Source: Bacteroidaceae bacterium (GTDB lineage Bacteria; Bacteroidota; Bacteroidia; Bacteroidales; Barnesiellaceae_A). From it: a DNA stretch of 48,390 nucleotides. The first letter of the stretch is position 1; every line of letters begins with the position of its first letter. Made by a program: the position numbers and the translations under genes. Of this stretch, positions 27,053-35,088 are shown one piece after another. The notes below the pieces were generated by a model. The model was not told the DNA's origin, did no database searches, and saw nothing but the letters and a program-made list of their open reading frames with translations. Where the stretch lies: NCBI GenBank assembly GCA_017532725.1, contig JAFXIZ010000035.1, positions 1 through 48,390 of the forward strand, in the 5' to 3' direction.

Positions 27053-27060
27053 TATATTTG
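27053..27060 (+). promoter_or_regulatory. Promoter of 5'-nucleotidase/HIT operon (-7 box)
   Basis: TATATTTG, perfect TAnnTTTG, 25 nt before the ATG at 27086. It lies downstream of an in-frame TTG at 27026, ruling that start out. Confidence 0.6.
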
Positions 27061-27085
27061 TATTCAAATTAATATTGAGAATATT

Positions 27086-28636
27086 ATGAGCCGATTGTTA
27101 TCGTACATTTGTGGTTTGTTGGTAGCCATTATAATGCTATCTTCTTGCAGTCAAGGGGATAGACACGTTGTTATTCTCTTTACCAACGATACTCACAGTC
27201 AGATAGAGCCTCTTGAGGCTAATGCCAAAAGGAATGCCGATATGGGTGGTGTGGAGCGTCGCAAGGTGCTTATTGACAGTTTGCGTAGCGTGTATCCTCA
27301 CGCTTTGTTGGTAGATGCCGGCGACGTGGTGCAAGGTACACCCTATTTCAACTTCTATGCCGGTGAGGTGGAAACAATGGTGATGAACGAATTGGGGTAC
27401 GATGTGCGCACATTGGGTAACCACGAGTTTGATAACGGAGGTGAGGCGTTGACGGCTATGCTTGCAGCCTTCGATGGCGTAACGGTATCGACCAACTACG
27501 ACTATAACAACAAGGCTCTGCGTGAGGAGGTTGTTCCGTCGTGCATACTGTCGGCCGGCGATGTAAAAGTGGGATTTGTAGGTCTGAATGTCAATCCTCA
27601 AGGGTTGTTGTTTCCTGCTCACGCCAAGGATGTGGTATATAATAATCCTATCGCAGCAGCCGATAGTGTAGCCCTATTACTGCGCAACGAGGGGGCTGAT
27701 ATTGTGGTGGCATTGTCACACTTGGGATATACTGCCGACTCGGAGGATAATACCGATGTAATAGACTCGGTTTTGGTACAGAATACACGGTATATCGACT
27801 TTGTTGTGGGAGGTCACTCACATACCACACTGCAAGAGGCTGCTTATCACACCAACCTCGACGGTCGTAGCATTGCCATAGGACAAACGGGCAAGAGTGG
27901 AGCCTATCTGGGATTTGCCGACATTACCATACCTGCCGATAAGCGAGTTGCGATGAGTGTCGAATACAGACTTATGCCTGTCGATGCTCGCTATGATGAG
28001 CGCATCGATGCCAACTTCTCGGCTCGGTTGGCTCCGTATAAAGCCAAGGTCGATAGCGCAATGAGTGTAGTTTTGGGCAGTGCCGATGACACGTTGTATG
28101 TGGCACGTCCTACCAGCCCGCTCACCAATTGGGCTTGCGATGCCTTTGTCGATATTGCGCGTCAACGCAGTGGTAAGAAGATAGACTTTGCCGTTATCAA
28201 CACAGGTGGTGTGCGAGTAGATATTATGCCCGGCGATGTAACGCGTGGCAGCGTATGGAAAGCCTTCCCATTTACCAACTATATGTCGATAGTACAATTA
28301 AAGGGTAGCGACGTGAAGCAACTCTTTGAACAAATAGCCAATAACGGAGGTGAAGGCGTGAGCAGTGAGGTGCGACTCGCCATCCAAGAGGGCAAGGTAA
28401 AGCAACTAACCATCGGTGGCAAGGCTGTCGATGATAATAGCACATACAACATAGCCACACTCAACTTTGTAGCCGAAGGTGGCGATGGTATGGTAGCCTT
28501 CAACAAAGCCCTGTCGCGTACCGACTATCCGGGGTTTGTATATGAACTCTTTGAGGGCTACATAACCAATATGTCGCAGCAAGGAAAGACAATGCGCGCG
28601 ATAAATGATAATCGTATCACAGTGGAAAACAACTAA
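27086..28636 (+). CDS. UshA/5'-nucleotidase-like metallophosphatase lipoprotein
   Basis: A 516-residue exported metallophosphoesterase. The ATG gives MSRLLSYICGLLVAIIMLSSC, a lipoprotein signal with lipobox LSSC. The N-terminal calcineurin-like domain carries the dimetal motifs FTNDTHSQIEP, VDAGDVVQGTPY, LGNHEFDNGG, LSHLGYTADS and GGHSHTTL. The C-terminal 5'-nucleotidase domain (from about residue 330) has the substrate-binding NTGGVRVDIMPGDVTRGSVW and FPFTNY segments. It probably dephosphorylates extracellular nucleotides for salvage. Many Bacteroidetes encode the two domains as separate neighbouring proteins (from memory); here they are one chain. The HIT gene follows after 15 nt. Confidence 0.92.
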   Translation: MSRLLSYICGLLVAIIMLSSCSQGDRHVVILFTNDTHSQIEPLEANAKRNADMGGVERRKVLIDSLRSVYPHALLVDAGDVVQGTPYFNFYAGEVETMVMNELGYDVRTLGNHEFDNGGEALTAMLAAFDGVTVSTNYDYNNKALREEVVPSCILSAGDVKVGFVGLNVNPQGLLFPAHAKDVVYNNPIAAADSVALLLRNEGADIVVALSHLGYTADSEDNTDVIDSVLVQNTRYIDFVVGGHSHTTLQEAAYHTNLDGRSIAIGQTGKSGAYLGFADITIPADKRVAMSVEYRLMPVDARYDERIDANFSARLAPYKAKVDSAMSVVLGSADDTLYVARPTSPLTNWACDAFVDIARQRSGKKIDFAVINTGGVRVDIMPGDVTRGSVWKAFPFTNYMSIVQLKGSDVKQLFEQIANNGGEGVSSEVRLAIQEGKVKQLTIGGKAVDDNSTYNIATLNFVAEGGDGMVAFNKALSRTDYPGFVYELFEGYITNMSQQGKTMRAINDNRITVENN

Positions 28637-28651
28637 AAAATATATAAAACT

Positions 28652-29047
28652 ATGGCATCAATTTTCAGTCGTATTGTAGCAGGCGAGATACCTTGCTATA
28701 AAGTAGCCGAGGATGACCGTTACTTTGCATTCCTCGATATCAGTCCTGTGGCCAAAGGTCACACCTTGGTAATCCCCAAACAAGAGGTTGACTACATCTT
28801 TGACCTTGATGATGAAACATACAGTGGACTTATGGCCTTTGCGCGTCGTGTGGCTCGCGCCCTTGAGGGAGCAGTTGCGTGCAAACGTGTAGGAGTAGCC
28901 GTTATGGGACTTGAAGTGCCTCACGCACATATACACCTTGTACCTATCACAACCGAAGGCGATATGAACTTCTTCCGCGAAAAGTTGTCACTGCCGGCCG
29001 ATGAAATGGCCGAAATAGCAGCCAAGATAGCACAGCAAATGAAGTAA
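28652..29047 (+). CDS. HIT-family nucleotide-binding hydrolase
   Basis: A 131-residue histidine-triad protein of the Hint branch. It opens SIFSRIVAGEIPCYKVAEDD and carries the HxHxH triad VPHAHIHLVPI (His91-93-95), the nucleophile being the middle His. Hint proteins hydrolyse AMP-N or AMP-linked phosphoramidates; the physiological substrate is usually unknown. No signal peptide, so cytoplasmic. It is 15 nt downstream of the nucleotidase gene, in the same operon, with a terminator shortly after. Confidence 0.93.
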   Translation: MASIFSRIVAGEIPCYKVAEDDRYFAFLDISPVAKGHTLVIPKQEVDYIFDLDDETYSGLMAFARRVARALEGAVACKRVGVAVMGLEVPHAHIHLVPITTEGDMNFFREKLSLPADEMAEIAAKIAQQMK

Positions 29048-29071
29048 TATTGCAAAGCCCTATATAACACG

Positions 29072-29109
29072 AAGGCAGCGACACACAATGTATCGCTGCC
29101 TTTGTGTTT
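29072..29109 (+). terminator. Terminator after HIT gene
   Basis: AAGGCAGCGA / TCGCTGCCTT, 10-bp stem with an 11-nt loop, followed by TGTGTTTA. It may also serve the convergent barrel gene. Confidence 0.75.
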
Positions 29110-29117
29110 ATGATGGG

Positions 29118-29618
29118 TTATAGTATGCTATCAGAATCTCCAACTACACCTACGTTGAGGTAACTAAGGTTGGTATAACCTACTTCACCATTTACTGCAA
29201 AGTTGTCAGTGAAATAGTATCTTGCGCCTACAAGACCTATATAATCAACGATACCGGGCACATAACCGGCACCAACACCGGCAGTAACGTATGTATCGAG
29301 TTTATCTACAAATTGATAGTGGAACGAACAGTTTGCGGTAAGAGAGATACCGTAGTTGCTGACAGTACGAGTTGTAATATAATAATAATCAAAATATATG
29401 TTGCTGTTGATTGATGCACCAACACCCAAAGATGCTTTGTCATCCAACCATCCATCAACAACGCAATATTCACCTACCAATCTTTGAGCGAAACCCGAGC
29501 CGATACCAACTTGCACCGAAGCGACGATATCGCCTTTAGCAAAGGCTTCACTTGCATTGGCATTTACAGAGATAAGGCTTATTACTGAAACAAGCACAAG
29601 TGTAAATAGTTTTTTCAT
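29118..29618 (-). CDS. Small outer-membrane beta-barrel protein
   Basis: A 166-residue protein with signal peptide MKKLFTLVLVSVISLISVNANA and a mature part of alternating beta-strands (ASVQVGIGSGFAQRLVGEYC, GISLTANCSFHYQF, TYVTAGVGAGYVPG, FAVNGEVGYTNLSYLNVGVV). It resembles OmpA-like/OmpW-like 8-stranded barrels, annotated in Bacteroidetes as outer-membrane beta-barrel proteins of unknown role. It ends GVVGDSDSIL rather than with the usual aromatic residue, so the last strand may be shortened or the C-terminus unusual. It has its own perfect -7 box and stands alone between the HIT operon and pyrC. Confidence 0.8.
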   Translation of the reverse strand: MKKLFTLVLVSVISLISVNANASEAFAKGDIVASVQVGIGSGFAQRLVGEYCVVDGWLDDKASLGVGASINSNIYFDYYYITTRTVSNYGISLTANCSFHYQFVDKLDTYVTAGVGAGYVPGIVDYIGLVGARYYFTDNFAVNGEVGYTNLSYLNVGVVGDSDSIL

Positions 29619-29658
29619 AAATTAATAGTGTTAAGTGTGTTAATAATATCAATTTTTA

Positions 29659-29666
29659 CAAATATA
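29659..29666 (-). promoter_or_regulatory. Promoter of outer-membrane barrel gene (-7 box)
   Basis: Minus-strand TATATTTG, perfect TAnnTTTG, 40 nt before the ATG. Confidence 0.6.
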
Positions 29667-29783
29667 CATTATATAACTTTAATCATAGCACCATATTTGC
29701 TTTTTAACAAATGTTTGCAATTCCCGTTTCGGGTTATAATGTTACGATTTTTGCCGTAGTTGTATGGCACATTTATGCCCCTA

Positions 29784-31127
29784 TCAGCGTACAAAAGAGA
29801 GCAACTCGCCCCTGCAATTGTCATTGATTGCACCATTTTCATAGGCTACAACACCATTGACAATAGTATGAGTGATGCTATGAGGGTAGGTGTGCCCCTC
29901 AAATGGCGACCATTGACAACGCGACAATATCTTATCGGCAGTAACTCTATAAGGTGTATTGGGGTCAACTATAGTAATATCGGCAAAATAGCCTTCACGC
30001 AAGAAACCTCGTTTGTCTATTGCAAACAAACGAGCCGGAGCGTGGCACATCTTCTCAACAACTTGGGTGCGAGGGAAGTGACCTCGAGCCGACAATTCAA
30101 GCATCGTTTGTAATGAGAATTGCACCAACGGGCCACCCGATGCAGCCTGTAGGCACGAGCCTTGTTTCTCGGCAAGCAAGTGAGGGGCGTGGTCGGTAGC
30201 AACTATATCGAGTTTGTTGCCGGCTGTAGCCTCCAGCAAGGCGCGACGGTCGGCACACGTTTTTATGGCAGGATTCCACTTGATGCGATTGCCATAGGTG
30301 GCATAATCGTTGTCATCGAACCACAAGTGGTGTACGCACACCTCGCCGGTGATGCGTTTTTCGCCGAGAGGGGCATCGTCGAGCAGTGTCAACTCGCGCG
30401 CTGTAGAGAGGTGCAACAAGTGCAGGCGTGCGTTGTAATGCGATGCCAACTCAACAGCCGTAGCCGACGAGCGATAGCAAGCCTCGGTACTGCGTATCAT
30501 AGGGTGAAAGTAGATGGGCAGGTCGTTGCCAAATATCGCTGTATAGCGAGCCTTATTGGCTTGTATGACCTCCTCTTGCTCGCAGTGTGCAGCCACCAAT
30601 ACAGGTGCTTCGGCAAAAATCTTTTCGAGCGTAGCGCGATTATCGACAAGCATATTGCCTGTAGAGGAGCCCATAAACAACTTGATACCACAAACGTGTG
30701 TATAGTCGAGGGTTGTTATCAAGTGGGCATTATCGTTGGTGGCACCTATATAGAACGAGTAATTGGCAAGTGATGTTTCGTGTGCGCGTTGTTGTTTCCA
30801 AGCCAATGCCTCGGCAGATACTGTAGCCGGCTTGGTGTTGGGCATATCCATATACGAAGTCACACCACCTGCTACGGCAGCACGACTCTCGGTAGCAATA
30901 TCTGCCTTGTGTGTGAGTCCCGGCTCGCGAAAGTGTACTTGGTCGTCGATAACTCCGGGTATTACCCAACGACCGGCTGCGTCGATGGTACGACCTGCTG
31001 TAGCAAGCACCTCGGGGGCTACATCACCTTCTATTATTTGGGTTATTACATTGTTATCAATAACGATTGAGCCTACAAACTCCTGCCCCTCGTTGATAAT
31101 AGTACCGTTATGAATGATAGTACGCAT
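29784..31127 (-). CDS. pyrC: Dihydroorotase
   Basis: Amidohydrolase of pyrimidine synthesis closing carbamoyl-aspartate to dihydroorotate. 447 residues. Landmarks: PGVIDDQVHFREPGLTHKAD (residues about 57-76), the Lys of CGIKLFMGSSTGNML (likely the carboxylated metal-bridging Lys), the metal His of VAAHCEQEE and IVATDHAPH with the catalytic Asp. In the first metal motif the usual HxH reads QxH (DDQVHFRE). From memory this Gln occurs in many Bacteroidetes dihydroorotases, so it is probably a lineage trait. It starts 6 nt after the glycosyltransferase stop; the two form an operon. Confidence 0.93.
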   Translation of the reverse strand: MRTIIHNGTIINEGQEFVGSIVIDNNVITQIIEGDVAPEVLATAGRTIDAAGRWVIPGVIDDQVHFREPGLTHKADIATESRAAVAGGVTSYMDMPNTKPATVSAEALAWKQQRAHETSLANYSFYIGATNDNAHLITTLDYTHVCGIKLFMGSSTGNMLVDNRATLEKIFAEAPVLVAAHCEQEEVIQANKARYTAIFGNDLPIYFHPMIRSTEACYRSSATAVELASHYNARLHLLHLSTARELTLLDDAPLGEKRITGEVCVHHLWFDDNDYATYGNRIKWNPAIKTCADRRALLEATAGNKLDIVATDHAPHLLAEKQGSCLQAASGGPLVQFSLQTMLELSARGHFPRTQVVEKMCHAPARLFAIDKRGFLREGYFADITIVDPNTPYRVTADKILSRCQWSPFEGHTYPHSITHTIVNGVVAYENGAINDNCRGELLSFVR

Positions 31128-31133
31128 ATCTTA

Positions 31134-31898
31134 TCAATGCTTTTTCTGTGGATATTTACGGAACAGGCTGCCCAACTTGAGTTTGATAACACCAAAGACA
31201 GCCTCGCTGAAGATGCCGCCACTCATCTTGCTCTCGCCCAACACGCGATTGATAAATATAATGGGTACTTCCTGTATCTTGAAGCCACACATCTTGGCTG
31301 TAAACTTCATTTCAATCTGGAAGGCATAGCCTTTAAATTGTATCTTGTCGAGTTCAATTGTTTCAAGCACCTCACGACGGTAGCATACAAATCCTGCTGT
31401 GGTATCGTGTATCTTCAGTCCTGTCACGATGCGCACATATTTCGATGCATAGTACGACATAATGACCCTACCCATAGGCCAATTCACAACATTAACACCC
31501 GAAACGTATCGCGAGCCTATGGCTACATCGGCACCATTCTTATGGCACGCCTCGCGAAGGCGTATAAGGTCGTCGGGGTTGTGCGAGAAGTCGGCATCCA
31601 TCTCAAAGATGTAGTCATACTTATGCTCTATAGCCCACTTAAAGCCCGTAATGTATGCAGTACCCAACCCCAACTTGCCACTGCGCTCGAGGATGTGCAA
31701 CCTCTCGGGGAACTCCTTTTGCAGATTCTTCACGATAGCAGCCGTTCCGTCGGGCGAGTTATCGTCGATAACCAATACATCAAATTGCTCCGGCAGATTG
31801 AACACTGCGCGAGTAATGTTTTCGATATTTTCCTTCTCGTTATATGTGGGAATAAGAACAAGATTTTGATGTTCTATTGAGGGTTGTGTGGTTGACAT
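31134..31898 (-). CDS. Polyprenyl-phosphate mannosyltransferase-like GT2 (DPM1-like)
   Basis: A 254-residue GT-A glycosyltransferase, family 2, of the dolichol/polyprenol-phosphate mannose synthase group. Start chosen at the ATG giving MSTTQPSIEHQNLVLIPTYN; an upstream GTG lies inside the -7 box. Visible: LIPTYNEKENIENITRAVF, VLVIDDNSPDGTAAIV, the metal-binding EMDADFSHNPDD and SRYVSGVNVVNWP. No transmembrane segments, so it is the single-domain DPM1 type. It probably makes a polyprenyl-phosphate-sugar donor for protein or envelope glycosylation. Upstream of pyrC by 6 nt. Confidence 0.9.
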   Translation of the reverse strand: MSTTQPSIEHQNLVLIPTYNEKENIENITRAVFNLPEQFDVLVIDDNSPDGTAAIVKNLQKEFPERLHILERSGKLGLGTAYITGFKWAIEHKYDYIFEMDADFSHNPDDLIRLREACHKNGADVAIGSRYVSGVNVVNWPMGRVIMSYYASKYVRIVTGLKIHDTTAGFVCYRREVLETIELDKIQFKGYAFQIEMKFTAKMCGFKIQEVPIIFINRVLGESKMSGGIFSEAVFGVIKLKLGSLFRKYPQKKH

Positions 31899-31930
31899 AC
31901 TGTTACAAAATGGTATATTAATGAATAGCA

Positions 31931-31938
31931 CAAATATA
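31931..31938 (-). promoter_or_regulatory. Promoter of GT2-pyrC operon (-7 box)
   Basis: Minus-strand TATATTTG, perfect TAnnTTTG, 32 nt before the GT2 ATG; it excludes an in-frame GTG at 31931. Confidence 0.6.
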
Positions 31939-32012
31939 CGGATATTTTTAAATTTGCGCTGTATAAGGTGCCAATATTTCCACCAAAAATTTCAACATCT
32001 GACCGATATCAT

Positions 32013-32045
32013 AAAAAAAGAGTTGCACCAAGGTGGTACAACTCT
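32013..32045 (-). terminator. Intrinsic terminator of the FKBP operon
   Basis: On the minus strand AGAGTTGTACC...GGTGCAACTCT (7 bp perfect outer stem plus inner pairs) runs straight into TTTTTTT. Confidence 0.88.
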
Positions 32046-32073
32046 ATAACAAATCATAAAAATCTTTCTGCTA

Positions 32074-32943
32074 TTATTTGGCAAGACCTTTAGTTTCAAC
32101 CTCAAATATGAGAGTAGAGTTTGAAGGCATCTCGGCACCTCTGCCACGCACACCGTAAGCAAGTTCCGAAGGTATGTAGAAGATGTATTTAGCACCGGGC
32201 GACATCAAGCACAAGCCCTCGGTAAATCCGGGTACGAAACGACCTACAACCGATTTAAGGCTGGGGTTTTGGTCGAAGATGCTGTCGTTGATAAATTTAC
32301 CAACATAAGCCAACTCGATTTTGTCGGTTATCTTGAATTGTTTGCCATTACCCTCTTTGATAACTTTGTAGAGAAGACCCGATTCGGTTTTCTTAACACC
32401 CTCTTCTTGTTCTTTGGCAGCGAGGAAGGCAATACCTGCCTCGAGGTTGGCTTTAGCCTCGGGTGAGTTGGCGATAGAGTCCAATTCGGCTTGCTCCTTG
32501 GCTACGCGTGCTGCTGCTATAATGCTATCGCACAAAATATTGATACGATCTTTGGCAATAATGAGCGAACTATCACCTTTCACAGCCTTAGCATAAGCAA
32601 CCAAGAAAGTTTCAAAGTTGAGTTCAATACCAAATTGCTCGGCCATACTGTCAAATTGTTTCTTCATTTGGATACCATCGTTCATACCCATATGGTATGA
32701 AGTTGCTTCAGTTTTAGCACCCTCTTTTACACCCTTAATATAGAGATCTACATCGAGGTCGTTCAAGTCGGGATACACACCCATAGCCTTGGCTTCGGCC
32801 AAACGAGTACCTTGCATTACACCAATACCATAACTGAGTGTATCGCCGGCATTGTTGAGAGTAGCACTCTTCTTGCTACCACCACAAGAGCATACGCTCA
32901 ACATAAGCGCTGCTCCGAAAGTATAAACTAAAAATTTCTTCAT
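32074..32943 (-). CDS. FKBP-type peptidyl-prolyl isomerase, lipoprotein
   Basis: A 289-residue lipoprotein (MKKFLVYTFGAALMLSVCSC with lipobox Cys) with an N-terminal dimerisation region (DTLSYGIGVMQGTRLAEAKA; a long helical stretch rich in Ala and Glu) and a C-terminal FKBP domain (TESGLLYKVIKEGNGKQFKI, then FVPGFTEGLCLMSPGAKYIF, IPSELAYGVRG). This is the Mip/FkpA-like layout. It assists folding of periplasmic and outer-membrane proteins. The FKBP pocket is partly altered: where the family usually reads YTG-like LxDG...FDSS it has FINDSIFDQNPSLK, suggesting weaker isomerase activity. It follows the second FKBP by 12 nt. Confidence 0.93.
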   Translation of the reverse strand: MKKFLVYTFGAALMLSVCSCGGSKKSATLNNAGDTLSYGIGVMQGTRLAEAKAMGVYPDLNDLDVDLYIKGVKEGAKTEATSYHMGMNDGIQMKKQFDSMAEQFGIELNFETFLVAYAKAVKGDSSLIIAKDRINILCDSIIAAARVAKEQAELDSIANSPEAKANLEAGIAFLAAKEQEEGVKKTESGLLYKVIKEGNGKQFKITDKIELAYVGKFINDSIFDQNPSLKSVVGRFVPGFTEGLCLMSPGAKYIFYIPSELAYGVRGRGAEMPSNSTLIFEVETKGLAK

Positions 32944-32955
32944 TTCTATTGTTTA

Positions 32956-33546
32956 TTAGATGACTTTAATCAATTCAACTTCAAAGATAAGTGTTGCGTG
33001 GGGAGGTATAGGACCTGCACCTTGCGCGCCATAACCCAATTTAGAGGGGATGTAGAGTTTCCAACGAGAGCCCTCGTTCATCAACTGCAATGCCTCAACC
33101 CATCCGGGGATAACTTGGTTAACACCGAATACAGCAGGAGTACCACGTTGTACCGAACTGTCGAATACCATACCATCGATAAGTGTACCGTGATAGTGGC
33201 ATTGTACCTTATCGGTTGCTTTGGGTTTGCGACCTTCGCCGGTAGCCAACACCTCGTATTGCAATCCACTGGGCAATGTTATAACGCCCTCTCGTTTGGC
33301 ATTCTCGGCGAGGAAGGCCTCACCGGCTTGCAAGTTAGCCTCGGCAGCCTTGGCAGCCTCTGCTTGCAATTGGGTGAAAAACTCATTGATAATTTGTTTT
33401 GCCTCATCGATGCTGATTGCAGGCTCTTTAGCCTCCATTACTGCGCGAACACCTTCGGCAAAATCATCTACTTGCAACTTGTTGATGCCCGACGCAAGAT
33501 AACTGTATCCTACGTTCAAGCCCAATGCATAACTCAATTTATCCAT
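32956..33546 (-). CDS. FKBP-type peptidyl-prolyl isomerase, no visible signal
   Basis: A 196-residue FKBP with the same two-part layout: N-terminal helical dimer region (MDKLSYALGLNVGYSYLASG, then EAAKAAEANLQAGEAFLAEN) and a C-terminal isomerase domain with canonical sequence (QCHYHGTLIDGMVFDSSVQR, then FGVNQVIPGWVEALQLM, YIPSKLGYGAQGAGPIPPHA). No signal peptide at this start. In B. theta-like genomes similar proteins are listed as FklB-type cytoplasmic isomerases. It is the upstream gene of the pair and carries the promoter. Confidence 0.94.
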   Translation of the reverse strand: MDKLSYALGLNVGYSYLASGINKLQVDDFAEGVRAVMEAKEPAISIDEAKQIINEFFTQLQAEAAKAAEANLQAGEAFLAENAKREGVITLPSGLQYEVLATGEGRKPKATDKVQCHYHGTLIDGMVFDSSVQRGTPAVFGVNQVIPGWVEALQLMNEGSRWKLYIPSKLGYGAQGAGPIPPHATLIFEVELIKVI

Positions 33547-33595
33547 TTTTTCTATATTTAATTTGTTCTTTATTACTTGTTAGTAAAAATCGAGT

Positions 33596-33603
33596 GCAAA
33601 GAT
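33596..33603 (-). promoter_or_regulatory. Promoter of tandem FKBP operon (-7 box)
   Basis: Minus-strand TATCTTTG, perfect TAnnTTTG, 49 nt before the ATG. The remaining divergent gap to the sirtuin gene (33604-33755) shows nothing else clear. Confidence 0.6.
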
Positions 33604-33755
33604 ATACTCTTTCATTCACAATAGCCCACATAATAAGTTAAAAATAACATAAAAAACAACATTCGTGGTGCTATAAATAATTATTTTTTCGATATTTACA
33701 CAACTATTCGGCAACTTGGTGTGCCGGCTGTTATTACATATAGAAAATCATTGAT

Positions 33756-34451
33756 ATGGAGAAGAAGAGATTGGTTGTGCTTACCGGTGCCGGTATGAGT
33801 GCCGAGAGTGGTATATCTACATTTCGCGACAGTGGAGGACTGTGGGAACAATATAATGTTGAGGATGTAGCCTCGATAGAGGGTTGGATGCGCAATCCTG
33901 CTTTGGTACAGGAGTTTTACAATTTACGTCGCAAGCAACTGATTACAACCTCACCCAATCGAGGTCACTACGGCTTGGTGGCTATCGAAGAACACTACGA
34001 CGTGCATATCATTACTCAAAATGTCGATAACTTGCACGAACGAGCCGGCAGCAGCCAAGTAATGCACCTGCACGGTGAGTTGATGAAGGTGCGCTCTACT
34101 CGCAATGAGAGTCGCGTTTATGAATTGACACCCGATAACTGTGAGATTACAATGGAGTCGCGCGACGAATACGGCGATACTATGCGCCCACATATTGTCT
34201 TCTTCGGAGAGGCCGTTCCTATGATTGAGCCGGCAATAGAATGCACCGAAAAGGCCGATATATTTGTCGTGATAGGTACTTCGCTCAATGTTTATCCGGC
34301 AGCCGGATTGTTGCGTTTTGTACGCAGAGGAACACCCATTTACCTTATCGATCCCAAGCCGGTAAATGCGCCTGATAATTTAGGCATCCGATATATTGCC
34401 AAAGGGGCATCGGAAGGTGTCGAGGAACTGACCCGACTCCTTCTCGAATAA
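33756..34451 (+). CDS. cobB: Sirtuin NAD-dependent protein deacylase (zinc-ribbon-less)
   Basis: A 231-residue Sir2-family deacylase removing acyl groups from lysines with NAD. The Rossmann core is intact: GAGMSAESGI (11-20), FRDSGGLW, TQNVDNLH (87-94) and HLHGEL (104-109, catalytic His106). The FYNLRRKQ segment gives Tyr55-x-x-Arg58, the pair that marks desuccinylase/demalonylase (SIRT5, E. coli CobB-like) pockets. The zinc-ribbon insert (residues 110-145) has a single Cys (Cys129) instead of the usual four, so this sirtuin probably binds no zinc. From memory, related Bacteroides proteins look the same. Convergent with purN, 22 nt between stops. Confidence 0.92.
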   Translation: MEKKRLVVLTGAGMSAESGISTFRDSGGLWEQYNVEDVASIEGWMRNPALVQEFYNLRRKQLITTSPNRGHYGLVAIEEHYDVHIITQNVDNLHERAGSSQVMHLHGELMKVRSTRNESRVYELTPDNCEITMESRDEYGDTMRPHIVFFGEAVPMIEPAIECTEKADIFVVIGTSLNVYPAAGLLRFVRRGTPIYLIDPKPVNAPDNLGIRYIAKGASEGVEELTRLLLE

Positions 34452-34473
34452 AGACAGGGGGAATAATGGCTGA

Positions 34474-35040
34474 TTAGCCTTGCAATACGCCCTCTATCAC
34501 TTGGGGGAAGTGGCGATGCTCAAGAACGTGAATACGGTTGGCAAGTGTATCGGGTGTATCATCGGGTAACACTTCGCACTTGGCTTGGAATATTATCTCG
34601 CCACCGTCTATCTGCTCATCGACATAATGTATTGTGATGCCGCTTTCGGTATCGCCATCGGCGAGTACTGCCTCGTGAACGTGATGCCCATACATACCGG
34701 GGCCTCCGTGCAGGGGTAGCAACGAGGGGTGAATATTGACTATGCGACCGGCATAGGCTGTAGTGAGTGGCTGCTCGATTTTGCGCATAAAGCCTGCCAA
34801 AACAACAAGGTCGATATTATGCTTTTGCAACACCTCTACGATGGGATGAGCCTCACTCCACACCTCCTTGGCGTAAGTATATGTAGGGATGCCAAATGCC
34901 TGCATACGCTGATGCACTCCGGCATTGGCACGATTGGATAGCACACAAGTAACTTCTATCTCGGTATTGCCCTCAAAGTATCGGGCTATAGCCTCGGCAT
35001 TCGTACCCGAACCCGAAGCAAAGATTGCTATTCGTTTCAT
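34474..35040 (-). CDS. purN: Phosphoribosylglycinamide formyltransferase
   Basis: Uses 10-formyl-tetrahydrofolate to formylate GAR in purine synthesis. 188 residues, the family length. Landmarks: phosphate-binding ASGSGTNAEAI near the N-terminus, LAGFMRKI, the catalytic NIHPSLLPLHGG (Asn-His pair) and the GITIHYVDEQIDGGEIIFQ segment with catalytic Asp. It follows the DUF3108 gene by 48 nt and is the last gene of the Ig-like/DUF3108/purN block, an unusual metabolic gene beside two envelope genes. Confidence 0.96.
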   Translation of the reverse strand: MKRIAIFASGSGTNAEAIARYFEGNTEIEVTCVLSNRANAGVHQRMQAFGIPTYTYAKEVWSEAHPIVEVLQKHNIDLVVLAGFMRKIEQPLTTAYAGRIVNIHPSLLPLHGGPGMYGHHVHEAVLADGDTESGITIHYVDEQIDGGEIIFQAKCEVLPDDTPDTLANRIHVLEHRHFPQVIEGVLQG

Positions 35041-35088
35041 ATTGCAAACTTACAGTTTTTTTTCGGGGTAACCAACTCGTGGAGCAGG

